Shown here: piece after piece, positions 1 through 12,059 of the stretch
Layout: every line of letters begins with the position of its first letter
Numbering within the stretch: the stretch's first letter is position 1
DNA from: Carnegiea gigantea
Taxonomy: Eukaryota; Streptophyta; Magnoliopsida; Caryophyllales; Cactaceae
NCBI GenBank assembly: GCA_029747015.1
Contig: JAKOGI010000573.1
Coordinates: 407,501 to 471,500 of the forward strand
Reading direction: 5' to 3'
DNA length: 64,000 nucleotides
Translations under genes and position numbers: made by a program
The notes under the pieces: model-generated
Seen by the model: only the letters and a program-made list of their open reading frames with translations
Told to the model about the DNA's origin: nothing
Databases searched by the model: none

Positions 1-99
1 GGTATAACCGTTATTTGGACTCTACATTGGGGGTGTAACCGCAATTACAAATAGAAGCATATATGCATACATTTTCACACATGGACTCACATGGATTGC

Positions 100-1540
100 C
101 TTTGATAATTGAACATTTGGAACCAAATGCAAAATCTAGTCAGTAACTCTACATCTGTTGAAACTGCGCACTGTCTGCTCATCGGCATCTTGTAGAACTG
201 ATTCTTGTAAAATGTCTAGATCCTGCAACGCATAACAACTCACTTATATATTCATATAAAACTTCAGAAAGACCAAATTTTCCAACAAAACAGGATAGAA
301 TGACAAATTGAAGAAGCAGATCTTAGTCAAACCACGCAAACCCAGATTTGTCAACTGAATAGGAAATATTCACTTCTAGAATAACCCATAGATTCAACCT
401 TGCATAAAGAAGGTCAATTGAGACCCCATCAAACTTGAAGTTCATCACGGGGACATGGGCATCCGGCACAGGGTTCAGTTCCTCTACTTTTGGCATCTTT
501 GCCAGCATCTTATGGAGCTTGCCAAAGAAATCATCCAGATACGAAAACAAAACCAAATTACTCATTTTCTATATTTGTACTGATATGATGGATTTTAATG
601 TCAAAGTGACCACATTGAGTTCCCACTTGCCTCTCTTGTGACGTATCTAAGGTCCAATACACAAAGCGTCTATATCAGCACCGGTGCCATGCACCTCCAG
701 ATCAGCAGAGAAGTGTCAAAGGAACGTGATTCCAAAAAGATGTCAACATAGAGCACATTTAAGAAAGGCATCTAAGCAAAAGAACATTAGACCTAAAATA
801 GATGCATGTCACAGATGAAGAAAATTCAGATAAGCATCTCATCCTTGATTTATCCTATATTCCCCAAAAAAGAAACGGAAAAAAAAGGTCTGGCAGAAGT
901 GCCAAGGCATCTATCTATTTACACATGAATCAAGAAAGCAATTAAACAAAGGCAGCATTTTGGTTAACAAACTGACGTAATTCACAACCAAAAGAAAAAA
1001 GCCCAAGGAGAATGGAAACACATAAACAAAAGCTCAGACGTAAGCTATATATGGAACTACAGCTAACATTAGCCAAATGATTCAGGGAAGAAATCTAACA
1101 CTCCATGGAGAAGAACTAGCATTACCTCATCTGACAAAATTTTTGCATTTGACTCTTCCACAACCTGATCATTGTATCCATTTGCATGACTCACATTCTT
1201 TACCAACAACTTCACAATCTGTATGAATAAGAGAGAACAAATATATTACAAAATTTAAATTTCAAACAAACTTCATTAAACTCTAATCACAGAGCTAGCA
1301 TTACCTCATTTAATTTGCCTAGCGCTTCTTGCCTCTTAACAGCTTTATCCTTTGATTCATACAATCCAGAATCTACCAGAAACTGATCACGAAAAAACCA
1401 TCATATAGAAAAAATTGTCATGAACCATAGGAATTAACAAATTTCAGAACCTTAATACACGGAAAAAAATTTAAATAAATTTATTGAAAAACAAAATGAG
1501 AAACCTTTTCTAGGTCTTTGCTCTGGAGGATCCTTTTGTT
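100..1540 (-). pseudogene. Nuclear poly(A) polymerase pseudogene, partial
   Basis: Nuclear poly(A) polymerase adds the poly(A) tail to mRNA 3' ends. Several minus-strand exons match the N-terminal catalytic half of the plant enzyme in order: about 1534-1505 (ending KDLEK), 1382-1305 (FLVDSGLYES), 1218-1126 (IVKLLVKNVS to NAKI), about 735-620 (nucleotidyl-transferase motif GADIDALCIGP), about 536-345 (DDFFGKLHKML, then VPDAHVPVMNFKFDGVSIDL, which holds the third catalytic Asp) and 222 to about 103 (DLDI to TDxILHLVPN). Several exons have clean AG/GT borders. The copy is broken. An extra T right after the GADID block shifts the frame onto a stop, a TAG at 138-136 stands where the family has Gln, and the acceptor before the DDFF exon lacks AG. 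The C-terminal half is not in the window. Family assignment is firm; loss of function is inferred from the breaks, and a sequencing error at one of them cannot be excluded. Confidence 0.85.
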
Positions 1541-1615
1541 ATTGCATTTGTATTTTTTAAAAAAAAAATCCAAGAAAAAAGAAAAAACAGGATAGAAAAG
1601 AGGTAGTTTTTCTCA

Positions 1616-1948
1616 CCTCACCAACACTGACAACACTGACAATATCTTCAAAAACTGAACTGTGCCCATTATTAGACCTAGGATTCTCAGTACTTTCACC
1701 CAAAACATCCTTCGAAATGGCCAAAATCCCAGACTCGGAAGCCCCAATTCTTTGAGAAGACGAAACCCACAAAGAAAGGTTGAAACTTTGGTTGATTTTC
1801 AAAGTCCCAACCCGATTATTGCTTGGTTTAACAACAAATTCAGACAGTTGAAAAACCAGGTTGTTCATGTTCCCATCTGGGATTCTTGAGATGAAGATGG
1901 AGCTCGAGAGGGCATCCACGGCCGCCAGAACATGTGTTCCAAGTTCTG
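1616..1948 (-). other. Unidentified open exon upstream of the poly(A) polymerase remnant
   Basis: A minus-strand reading frame opens after a good acceptor (CTTCATACAG, ending about 1949) with ELGTHVLAAVDALSSSIF. It stays open for about 110 codons to a consensus donor (GAG then GTGAGA, about 1615). The composition is protein-like, rich in Ser, Asn and Val, and unlike the surrounding AT-rich DNA. I do not recognise the family. It could be a 5' exon of the gene whose relic follows, or part of a separate neighbouring gene on the same strand. No direct in-phase join to the KDLEK exon was found. Confidence 0.35.
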
Positions 1949-2209
1949 TATGAAGAAAAGGAAAAATCAGAGAAAAATGCAGCACGTGAAAAACAGGGAA
2001 TAAAAGAGCAAAGCAGTGTGGATCCAAAGCTCACTGATGAAAGATGTGCAAAAGTGAGTTACAATTACAACCTGGCAACTCCTTGAAAAAATTAAAGTAT
2101 TAAACACCAAAAACCTGAAAGCAAACTGAAGTATTAAACCGCAAAATTGCAGAATATGACGTTCTTCTTTGGTAATGCACGAAATTGATCCTTGCTCACC
2201 GGGTCTCTT

Positions 2210-2465
2210 TAACCGAACGCTTCCTAGTTCTTCATCGAATGACTGGATCAACAATGACCTTAATTTTCTCACTTACTTTGCCCAAAAAATAAACCAAAGA
2301 GATTTAGTAAGATGAGGAAGTAGAGTGATGATTTCAGAGAGGAAGCAGAGCCATAGAAGATTAGGGAACAGGAAACTAGAAACTGGAGGATAAAGAAAGA
2401 GAGAGAGGGGGGGAGAGATAGAAAGAGAGAAACTGAAGTTTGGGGAGACGTGAGGGGTGGGATAT
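2210..2465 (-). promoter_or_regulatory. CT-rich 5' leader / promoter-proximal region
   Basis: Read on the minus strand this is a pyrimidine-rich stretch (CT runs at about 2395-2440) leading into a short frame that starts MRKLRSLLIQSFDEELGS at 2272 and a possible donor GTAAGTGAG at about 2275. CT-rich leaders directly before a first exon are common in plant housekeeping genes. It probably belongs to the minus-strand gene whose relic lies at 0.1-1.5 kb. No TATA box is convincing. Confidence 0.35.
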
Positions 2466-2757
2466 AACTAGCAAGCTTTAACTTTTTTTGTTAAATCTAA
2501 AATTATTTTAGCTTTAATCAATGGTTGAGATGATGAGTTATATTTCATAAACTGTTCATAGCACAGAAAACTTTGAAATTCACTCCCATATAATAAAGAT
2601 TTGGTAGTTATTAGATGTGCACGGGAGAAGTTATATCAAACATTTTAAAATTCAAGATAGTTAGGGAGGTGTATATTTGGCAGGATTGCACCAGAATTAG
2701 GGATTTCCTATTTCTTCAACTGTGAATAGCTCACCCATTTTTACATTTATATAATAA

Positions 2758-2929
2758 AGATTATTGTTATTGTTATTGTTATTGTTGTTGTTATTATTAT
2801 TATTCTCAATAGTATTTTACTAGTATTATTTTTTCTAATTTTATTAATAATAATGACATTATTATTTTAAGTTTATTTTAATAATAATATTATTTTAAAT
2901 TTTAGTAATGACTTATTTTATGTGTTATC

Positions 2930-2983
<54 letters not shown>

Positions 2984-3022
2984 GTTATTTTCTATTTTAT
3001 GTATTATTGTTGTTACTATTAA

Positions 3023-3069
<47 letters not shown>

Positions 3070-3222
3070 TACTAATATCGTTAATATTAATAATCATATT
3101 AGTATAATAATACTTTGATCATTAATTTTCTTTTTGTTGTTAATATTAACAACACCACCGCTATCAACAACAACAACAATTGTTGTTGTTGTTATTTATT
3201 GTTGTTATTGTTGTTATTGTTA
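2758..3222. repeat. Compound trinucleotide microsatellite (TTA/ATT and TTG)
   Basis: Long runs of TTA/ATT at about 2929-2991 and 3022-3068 are joined by degenerate AT-rich DNA. Runs of TTG/CAA lie at 2758-2800 and 3160-3222. The apparent leucine/isoleucine reading frame across it is only the translation of the repeat. The 290 bases before it hold nothing recognisable. Confidence 0.95.
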
Positions 3223-3530
3223 TTAAAGACTTGTTCTCATCTCACTTCCACACACACATAATTTAATATAAAACTTATACAAACATATATATTTTATGAT
3301 CTTCGTCTTGGGTTTTAACACTATAATTGATGTCTCAACATTTAGGATTTCTGGCCAGCGCTTATGGTCTAGGGTGTGTATGTGCGATGCAAACACGTGT
3401 GCCTGTATGTGCGTACACACAACAAAAAAATATTTAGTTAATATAAGTACATACAAACATATATATGATAGGGTCTTGGACTCTTGGTTTGTAGCCCTAT
3501 GATGGATGTGTCAGGATTTAGGGTTTGGAG

Positions 3531-3604
3531 CTCCTATTTAAGGTTTACAATTAAGGTTTGGTGTGGGCTCCTATTTGAGGTTTACAATTAAGGTTTGGTG
3601 TTTA
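3531..3604. repeat. Two-copy 37-bp tandem repeat
   Basis: Two units of 37 bp start at 3531 and 3568 (CTCCTATTTA/G then AGGTTTACAA TTAAGGTTTG). They differ by one base over the first 34 positions, so the duplication is recent compared with the decayed surroundings. Nearby TTTAGGGTTT-like words at 3515-3700, and their complements at about 3780-3850, resemble degenerate telomere-type words but form no array. Confidence 0.8.
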
Positions 3605-5188
3605 GGCATCCAATTTAAAATTTCGGTTGATTACTTAGGTTTTTTTTTTTTTTAATGATGGGTTTAGGCTGTACGGTTTAGATTCTAGGGTTTCATTGCT
3701 AGTTTGCTATTAATTATCTTTAATCTAAATAATTTGAGCTATCATAACATATTTTAAATCATTAACATTTACCTCAAATGATAAACCCCAAAACCTAAAC
3801 TTGGATCTTGGGACACTAAATCCCAAACCATAAATCATAAACTCTAAATGTTTCCACATAACTAAACTTTTTCCTTCATTCAAAAATATAAACATATAGA
3901 TACTCTACCCATGATAATTTGGTGGGAATGAATGTTGTGTCAGTATTCATTTGAATGCCTTTTAAATTAGAGTATAAATTTTTTCAGTTATTATATCTAT
4001 CCCTCCATTGTTACATACAAATTAGAATCAAGTAGGAATTACATGAAATTTGGGTATTGAATGGTCAGAAAATGACTATCGAGGTAACACAAACTACTAA
4101 CATCTTAAACTAACTCTAGAATTATATACAATTAGCCGAGGTTACTAACTTGTACTAATCCAAGCTAACTATTGGGTTAACAATTTGTATTTTATTTCAA
4201 GTAATTGCCGAAAATAAACTACATTGTTAGCGGGCTATTTTCATTGGACAATTGAGCAATAGTACAATCTTAAGCACAACATAGTTCACCATGCCCATGT
4301 ATATAGGAACACACCACTTTAATACTCATCGCTTACACAAAATTATAGACTTACAAGATAACAGCATTTACATTTTCCAATCACTCTAATTTAGAAAAAG
4401 GAGGAAGAAACTAGAAACAATATAGAACAAGTCCATCAGCAATATGGAAAACAATTTTTTTACAAAATACAATTAAAATGTTAAATTTTGTTTAAAGCAA
4501 GAAGTATGGTATTTTCATTAAACTTAAATAAAAATAATTTAAAAAATAATGAACCTAATAGAAAATAAAAAAATAAATTTTTTACTTGAAATAGAAAAAC
4601 TAAAATAATAAAAATGACAATTTTGAATAATGAACTAGAAAGTGCAGAATTTAATTAAATTATGGTGTCGACTAAGCGGGTAAGGATTTGCAGTTGCTGG
4701 CTTAAAAGCAGCGGTGGTAACACGAAACCAACACCTGCTAGTAAATAGTACAAAATTCTAGTTAATTCTTTTCTCGTAATACGGGGAAGTTTTGTATGGG
4801 GAACTGGAGACTTGTTTTTAGAGCATTTCCAGTGACAAATTTTGACATGTCATATTAATAAAAGTTCTACAATTCTAAAACTTACATTCTTTTATTTTTT
4901 TAATTAATAAAACTCATTTTAGGATAAATAAATTAAATATTTTATTTGGAACCCACCTTATAACAATCACAACTATTTTTTTAACTACCTAAATAATTTT
5001 TTTATTTAAAAAACAAATAAAAAATCACAAAAGGACAAACTTCTTTATCCCGCGGGAAGAAACTATGATGCATTCTCCCTCAGTATCACATGCGATTCTT
5101 GCTAGCTGGAAACTTTGCTTTCACACGCGTGCCCCCCAGGAGCCCCACCCATGCCTCGCATGTCCCCCCGCTGTGAAAGCTCTTAAAG
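3605..5188. other. AT-rich intergenic DNA, no gene seen
   Basis: No coding region, tRNA or rRNA was found. At 4827 the word GAGCATTTCCAGTGACA resembles the end of a hAT-type MITE, but no matching opposite end was found. The rest is AT-rich sequence without recognisable structure. Confidence 0.6.
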
Positions 5189-8100
5189 CAGGGATGGCAA
5201 TGGACCCGAACAGACCTAAACGCATTTAATTTTTTTGCATCCACTACTAGAAATTTAACCTTTTACAAAGGAATAATCAGTCCTAACAAGTTCATAAAAC
5301 CATCATAGAAGATCTTCTGTAACGGTGGGGGACTCCGCGGCTTCGTCGTATAAGGTTATTTACGACCAAACCATCGTAGAAGGCATAATTAGTTTTTACG
5401 ATGGTTTTTTTGAACCATTCTAGAAGGTAATACTTTTTATGATGGTTTTTAAATTCCTTCATAAAAAAGTCTGACACTAACACCTTCCGAACCGCTAATA
5501 TTGTCCTCATTTTGTTCAAATTCTGCAAAAAATAATCTATTTACGACCACTATTTCCTTCGTAGACGGCATAATTGTTTATTTGTTAAAAAATATTTAAC
5601 TTAACCTTTTTAAAGGTTGGAAAAAGGTTAACGCAATCTAATTCCTTGTCAAAAACTAAAATGTTAATTGTTAATGGCGATATAGATAGACATGTACAAT
5701 TAGCTATGTCTTCATAACCATACAAGTCATTCAAAAGATTACAATACGGCAATGTTGTCGAAATTATACGTACGTCATCTAAAAGATGGTAATTAATGTA
5801 TACACATATCCAAACTATCATCGTATACCATAACCAAAAAGATGTGCCTAAACCCAACCTATTTACCCCAAAAAAATGGCCTATCCTTCAATGAAAATAA
5901 GCAGCATCCTGGACTTCATTTACTTGTTGGTAAATTCATATACTATAACCCAAAAATGGCCAACCTGATCATCCACATCATCCTGGACTTTGCACCTGCA
6001 TAACAGGGACATTTTTAGGCCTTCTATGGACTCCAAAGAAAAAATTCAGAAGCAAATTTCATGGAATAAAATTGTACATCACCAACACCCATAATTAGTT
6101 TAGACACAAAATGACCACATGGAATTATTCAAGTAACAGCGACACAATATCTAAAGGTGTAGAAAAGACCGAACCAACAAGAGTACCGGATGTATCTTCC
6201 ATTTGAGTAATTCAAGTATTCAACCCAAAAATCAACACCACAATTAGGTTCGCTACAATTTTCAACAACAAAAAACCAAAAACCACACAATCAATTACAC
6301 AAAGCAAAATATAATTAACAATTTAAAACTGACATTTAAATTAAATTGGAGGGCTCTTCCCCGTGGAATTATTAGCCAAAGATGGGCGGTTTAAAGTTTG
6401 AAGTAAGAAGGGGCCTTCGAGAATCCAGAGAGAGAAAGAAGATAAAAGAAGAGAAGAAGGCACTGTAACAGGGCCTGTTTGCAACCAATTCAAGCAAAAA
6501 TACAAAAGGAAAAGGAAAGATCGAAACCACTTCCATGGCTATCGAGACGAAGCGGAATGACGATGAGCAGGAGGATGAGGGAAAATTGAAAGGAGAAAGG
6601 CGCAGAGGCACTTACATGGTCATGTGGAAGAAGATAGCTCGAAAGAGGAAGGTAAGATGCAATAGATGGCCTCGAGCCCGAAATTAGCCTCACTGATTCA
6701 CAACCGATCGAGAGCCCAGAAAACCTGCTGCACAGGGAAAGGTTACTCTTTCATGTCAAAAGTAGCACGGGTAATACTACATTGTGGGCATAGGCAGTAA
6801 TGTCAAAAGAATCAGCATGGCAACCAAAGCTTAGCAAGAGCAATGGCTTTCTTCTAGCCTCTTTCTATCTCACTTTAACCAGAAAAGCCCCCTTTGAATA
6901 GATAAGCCCCTTAATCATGGCTCTTCTGACCATACCATTGCCACTAGATTGGATTCCTCCTCTTTAGTTTTGTTTTAATTAAGTTTTCCTTTTTCAATCC
7001 CTGACCTTTATTCCAGTGCTCATCAAGTACTTCTGTAATTATAAGTATATATGGCCTTTATTCCAGTGTTCTTCAAAGAAACTAATTCCAATTGCAGGAG
7101 ACTTATATATGGAGAATTCTCACCAAAGTACATGAAATGTAGCTCATTTTAACTAACAGGAAAACCAGAATTACAATTTCACTAACAATGACAATGCTTG
7201 TTATCATGTCCATGATGATCATAGCGATCATACAAACATTCATTAAATCTATCAAAACTAATAAATAAACACTAATGTGTAAGTAAAATGTGGAGGTAGT
7301 GGACAAATTGGCTAGACACAACTAAAGACTAATCAATAAAGACTAATGTGCAATCGAAATTGAACCATTCACAACTTCATATCTAACATGCTCATAACCC
7401 TACATTAATTGTACTACTTTATATCAAAGAAATATTCTACAACTAGTTCTAACTATTATTGTTCTTCATGAAACTTCCTAAGTAATAGAGATTACAAATA
7501 GAAACTAATTAGTACTCAACATACAAGATAGAACTTAGATCGCTCTAACAAAATTAGACTTGATAAGTACTTCTCTAAATGAAATTTAAACAACTGAAAT
7601 AGCTTACCTTCAAACTCTAATAGAGTTGGGACCAACAAAGGAGATAATATATGAAGAAATCAATACCAGTTCTTGCTCACAGAGAGATAAGTGAGAATTT
7701 GAAGAGTGAATTACACAACCAGTCTACCCTTGCACCAATACATAGAATGAAGACACCAAATGAATGTTAAGCAATGAATCTAGTAAAATTATTAAATAAT
7801 TGCTTTTAAAAAAAAAAAAGAACTCCAAAGCACAGAACAAAGTAGCCTAAAAGAAAGTTTAAAATTTTTTAACACAAATTGAATACGCCTTTTTTTTGTA
7901 ATTTTTGTTTCTGTGTTGTTGAATATGCCCTTTCTTGGCATAATCAACATGAGAATACACCAGCTAAACCTCAATAACTGCTCTAATTTTAGTCTCAAAC
8001 CTGAACATTCCTCATCCTTAATGTCAATTTCTAACATAGACTTGCCAACCCTATGCTTAAGTTCATTCCCATTAACTTAGGATTCTAAGTAACATCCAAT

Positions 8101-9813
8101 TGATAACTCAATGCTAAAATAAAGGTTATGGGAGTAGTTCTTTACACAACTACTCAAATAAAGGTTCTGGGAGTAACACAACTGCTCAAATTCTTTACAC
8201 ATAGGCAATTTGCAAATCAGGATAGGACGCCTCAGAACACTTGTTTCATAATGTCTATTATGTGGAATCAATTGGTCAAAACATTTATTGCCCATAGATA
8301 CTTGCTCCCTCACAATACGTATGAATCAATTATCCATTGACATGCTTCTAATAATGTCAATCAATACAGAATAACCAGGGGACAATCCATACTCTATTCG
8401 TTGGATTCAAAAAAAAAAAAAGGCCTACCAAACATTTGATATTTTCTGCCCAAATCCCTTAGAAATCTTTGGCATTTCTCAGTAACCCAATAATTTAGGC
8501 ACAATCACAACATAGCTCAGATCTAAAACTGCTTAAAAAAGTGATACAGGATGCAATTTTGCCTCCTATATATGAAAAGCAGGGTAGAAGGTTGAACAAA
8601 CCTGGCTAGTAGCGAATCAATGGAAGCCCTAGTTCGGGTACTTGGACTTGTTGAAGAAACCTTCTTAGTGGCAGTTGAATGAGCAATCTCCAGCAAGATA
8701 AACGAGTGACCCATGGAGAACAGAAATGAGGGCTGGAGGAGGTTCGAACTTGGGCAGCGACAGTGTGGCAACAGCGAGCAATAAAACGAGTAAATCTCCA
8801 GTGCAATTAGCAAGCAATTGCCATTCTGAGGTTTTGAAATGGAATTGAAGACATCTCCATTCTAGGGTTTCAGAAATGAAGAGAGCAGGAGTAGCTTCAA
8901 TTCAGACCTGGCAAAACATGTTTCATCGTGAGTTTGGGAACAAAAGGCAGGCCGCTCAATTTTTTCTTTTTCCTTTTTCTAGCTAGGTGCATATTTCAAT
9001 TTTTTAGCAAAAAACACCCGCTCATCATTCACACTTCCTGCTTTATTTTCTATCTAGGACGGACACCATACAATGTTTAGGACAGAAAAATTAATCTGTC
9101 GTAAGTAGCAAAATATTAAGGACGGAAATAATAGTCCTTCTTAAAAACACACTGATTACGACGGTTTTTATCCTCCATCGTAAATGGGTGGTCGTAAATA
9201 AACAAATTTCTAGTAGTGATCTTAACTCAGACCTAGCCTAGATCTGTTAGGTTTGGAAAGATAGGACTCAGACTCAAATCTTATGTTATGATGAGTCCAT
9301 GAATTCTAGACAGGTCCTTCCTATTTTTCACAATAAAATTATTTTTACCACATTCCAATATGAATGATCACATTCTAAAGACAAATAAATTGAATTTAGA
9401 CGACGTGATATTTAATAAACAAATCTAGTGACACATACCATAGGTAAGTATTCTTATCTAGGTTCTACACACTAAAAATAATATTTTATTATAAACCATA
9501 AAGACAAAGTTTATCAAAGTTTAAACAAGTATAATAAAATAGTTCTTCTTCTACGACTAGCAGAAAGTAAAGTGGCTTTAGGGTTTACTAGTTTAGAGTT
9601 ACTTTAGCCAATTACCTCTGCCACATTATTTTCTTTAAAAACATAATAGGCCTTAAATGGATCTCGGGTCGGATCGAGTTTGAATTTTTCAGACCCAGAC
9701 CCAAGGCCGCATAAGACTCGATGGATCTTATTTCATTGGAACCAAATCCTCTAAATTGATCGAGTCCAATGGATATGGGTTTGGTTCATGTTTAGAACCC
9801 ACTATCATCCCTA
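5189..9813. mobile_element. Probable hAT-type repeat, split by a CACTA element
   Basis: The left end CAGGGATGGCAATGG followed by ACCCGAAC, and the right end whose complement reads TAGGGATGATAGTGGG, have the form of non-autonomous plant hAT repeats of the 'AGGGATGGCAAT' type. The parts outside the inserted CACTA element (5189-5238 and 9222-9813) carry the GACCCGA / TCGGGTC-rich words usual for these. The ends are only partly similar, and the 8-bp flanks (TCTTAAAG and CGTGAAAA) do not match, so the outer limits are provisional. Confidence 0.45.
5242..9218. mobile_element. Non-autonomous CACTA (En/Spm) DNA transposon, 3977 bp
   Basis: Both ends carry a perfect 15-bp inverted repeat, CACTACTAGAAATTT. 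The insertion is flanked by the 3-bp target duplication ATC (5239-5241 and 9219-9221), as expected for CACTA elements. Subterminal repeats of the type CGACCAAACCATCGTAGAAGG, TTACGATGGTTTTT and CCATCGTAAATGGGTGGTCGTAAA lie within about 300 bp of both ends, as in transposase-binding regions. No TNP2 or TNPA-like coding sequence was found inside, so it needs a helper in trans. Two internal stretches look like 5' ends of genes on the minus strand: a CT-rich leader at about 6380-6720 and, at about 8875-8855, AAACCCTAG directly before ATGGAGATG. They may be the element's own lost gene start or captured host sequence. Confidence 0.92.
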
Positions 9814-10085
9814 CGTGAAAAAAAATGTAGATGATCTTATTTAAATGTTAACGAAAAGGTATTTTAACCTTGTAATTGGGTTGGAGCAACCAGAACTCAT
9901 TGTATATGAATAATATATGGTGAAATTCCATCTTAGAACAAATAGCAATAACACTAATTATACCTATTTATTTTAGTCTGACATTAATAGAGAGGAGATT
10001 CATATATTGGCAATCTTACCTCTATCTATAAAAGAATTATAGACACTTTAGGACCTTAATATATTACCATAAATAAAGTGGTCTC
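9814..10085. other. Intergenic DNA, nothing recognised
   Basis: AT-rich sequence between the hAT-type repeat and the small inverted-repeat element. No reading frame or RNA gene could be supported. Confidence 0.5.
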
Positions 10086-10514
10086 TAAAGTTTGTGAAAA
10101 TAATAATTTAGTATCGTAAGGTTTTAATGAATTAATAATTTAATCCTTTTATTAACAAGAAGTTTCAGAAATTACGTGTCGGCTCCTAAAAAGGGGATAC
10201 ATATCATACATTTACACTTTTACTATCATTTTGTTGGTGTTTTAAGAAATTATGTTGGGTTTGGATGTCTTTGAGTCACTATAATCGTATCATTAGTATT
10301 ATGGACACTTAATTGAAGTTGTCGTCGATATCATACACATGATTCAAAACCTCACTAAACAAAGATATTTAAATGCAAAACACCCCATTTTGGGGGTTAA
10401 AACATTCTTAGAATGTCAAAAAAATATAATTTCTTAAACATATTGTCAAGAAAAGACTAAATTATTCTTTACTTAAAATCTCAAGGTACTAAATTATTAT
10501 TGTCACAAACTTTT
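10086..10514. mobile_element. MITE-like inverted-repeat element, about 430 bp
   Basis: The left arm (AAAGTTTGTGAAAATAATAA, then TTTAGTA and on to about 10155) is repeated in inverted orientation at the right (complement of about 10440-10514, AAAGTTTGTGACAATAATAA, then TTTAGTA). Similarity extends over roughly 70 bp with scattered mismatches. The central part has no coding sequence. Long, imperfect terminal inverted repeats around a short AT-rich core suggest a Mutator-like or other MITE. I found no clear target duplication, so the superfamily is open. Confidence 0.55.
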
Positions 10515-11169
10515 ACGGGTGCTTGATTCAATGCTGTTGGAATGCAATGAGATAAGGAATGACTCTAGGCAACATGGGAATTCCTTTTAATTATTTGTTC
10601 TACTTATTTGGCTCAATTTAGAAATAAATTCAACATAAGTTAAAAATAATACCTAAAATATGAGCTTCAGTAAACCCAATGGTTGGGAGAGGTCTAGGAA
10701 AACCCAGAACTTGTGGGTATGTCATTTCATCTGGAATGTGATTCCGAATAAAAAAATATCTAACTAAACATAAAGTATAGAAATATGTGATACTATTTCT
10801 ATAAATGAACTTAGAAAACCTCGAACCCAATGGGTGCTAATTAGATCACTTTATTAGTCGTCATATCATAGAGTACTAAAGTGTTAATATAATTAACCTT
10901 TAAAAAAATAAATATTCAAAAATAAAACAATGAATTTGTAAGAGGATTAGTGGAATTAATCAAGGCAAAGGAGAACAAGGGGATTTAGATATGAGAATTG
11001 ATGGGCTAATCGTGTCGTCCTTAGATGATTTTTTTTGGAGGGGGGGGGGGATTTTAATTTTGCCTATTATGTGGGCTTGGATATGGCTTGGAGCTCGGAT
11101 CATCAAAATTTGATTTAAGGAAGCTTTGATTCCAGTATTTAAATTTTAGGAACTAATTTATGCGATTTT
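10515..11169. other. Intergenic DNA, nothing recognised
   Basis: AT-rich with a G homopolymer (about 11040-11050). The missing 5' LTR of the copia element was sought here by comparison with 22741-22979 and not found. Confidence 0.5.
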
Positions 11170-11309
11170 CAAATATTTGGACAGGTACTTGAAATAGCTT
11201 ACCCCTACGTGCTTGAGTTCATTTTGGCCCTCTATCACAAATTATATCATAGCGTTAGGCATACCATGTGTTTTGTATGACCGAGATGAAAATGCTTTGT
11301 CAACATGTA

Positions 11310-11800
11310 TTCACAAACAATATTCAATTCCCAATGTGCACCTAATTCATCAACTTAAATTTGAAGTTGGCTCTTGCAAGCAAGAAAAGCAAGATGTGAC
11401 TGAATTCTTTCTAAACTCATAAGTTTATGGAATGAACTTGACAATTATATAAAAATCACATCTTGTACATGTGGCGCAATAGACAAGATAGCCAAGTACG
11501 TAGAAGACGATAAAGTCCATCAATTTTGATGGGTCTTGACAATGAGTCTTACCCCACCGTACGGAGTCAAATCCTCGCTTTACAGCCGCTGCCATCCCTT
11601 GACAAAATTTTTAATATGGTGCAGGTAGAAAATCACAAGAGCGTGAAGATTGGAGGAGATGCAAGGAATGAAAGCATGACCGCCTTTGCTGTGACCTACA
11701 AACGGAATCAAGATAGACCTAGGTCCACTCACTGCTGCAAATTGAGGCACGACGAAACCAGCTGTTTTGATTTAATTTGTTAACCTTGGGCTTGTTTGCA
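11310..11800 (+). pseudogene. Copia gag remnant
   Basis: Gag forms the virus-like particle. Pieces in shifting frames read KFEVGSCKQEKQDVTEFF, then a counterpart of the CTCGAIDKIAKY stretch with stops, then MGLDNESYPTVRSQILALQP (from 11529, preceded by EDDKVHQF in the same frame). This matches the usual copia UBN2-type gag. A degraded zinc knuckle (CCKLRHDETSCF) follows at about 11730-11765. At least two frame changes and several stops separate the pieces, so no protein can be made. Confidence 0.75.
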
Positions 11801-12059
11801 CGTGGAGGACGCAGCGGATACGGTCGGAGATGAGGCAATTGCGGAGGTGAATGCGCAGACAAAGGACGAGGGCCAGATACTGGGCGACAAGCAGCGCATG
11901 TTGTCCAGCCTGTAACTAAGCGCAACAGCTGCACCCAGTAGACTAAGAGCAATCATGCAAGTGGTAGCAATTTCGGGTTTACCACTGAATAGGTAACGGA
12001 TTTTGAGTCTCATTGAGACTCCAAAATCTAGCTATGGAAAACTCCCAGGTATGGGCACT

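Noticed and set aside
2922..3107. Open frame of poly-Leu/Ile
   Set aside because: It is the translation of a TTA/ATT microsatellite.
3480..3900. Interstitial telomere array
   Set aside because: TTTAGGG-like words are scattered and imperfect with no tandem order; only a 37-bp two-copy repeat is real.
5181..9821. 8-bp target duplication of the outer hAT-type repeat
   Set aside because: TCTTAAAG and CGTGAAAA match at only about half the positions.
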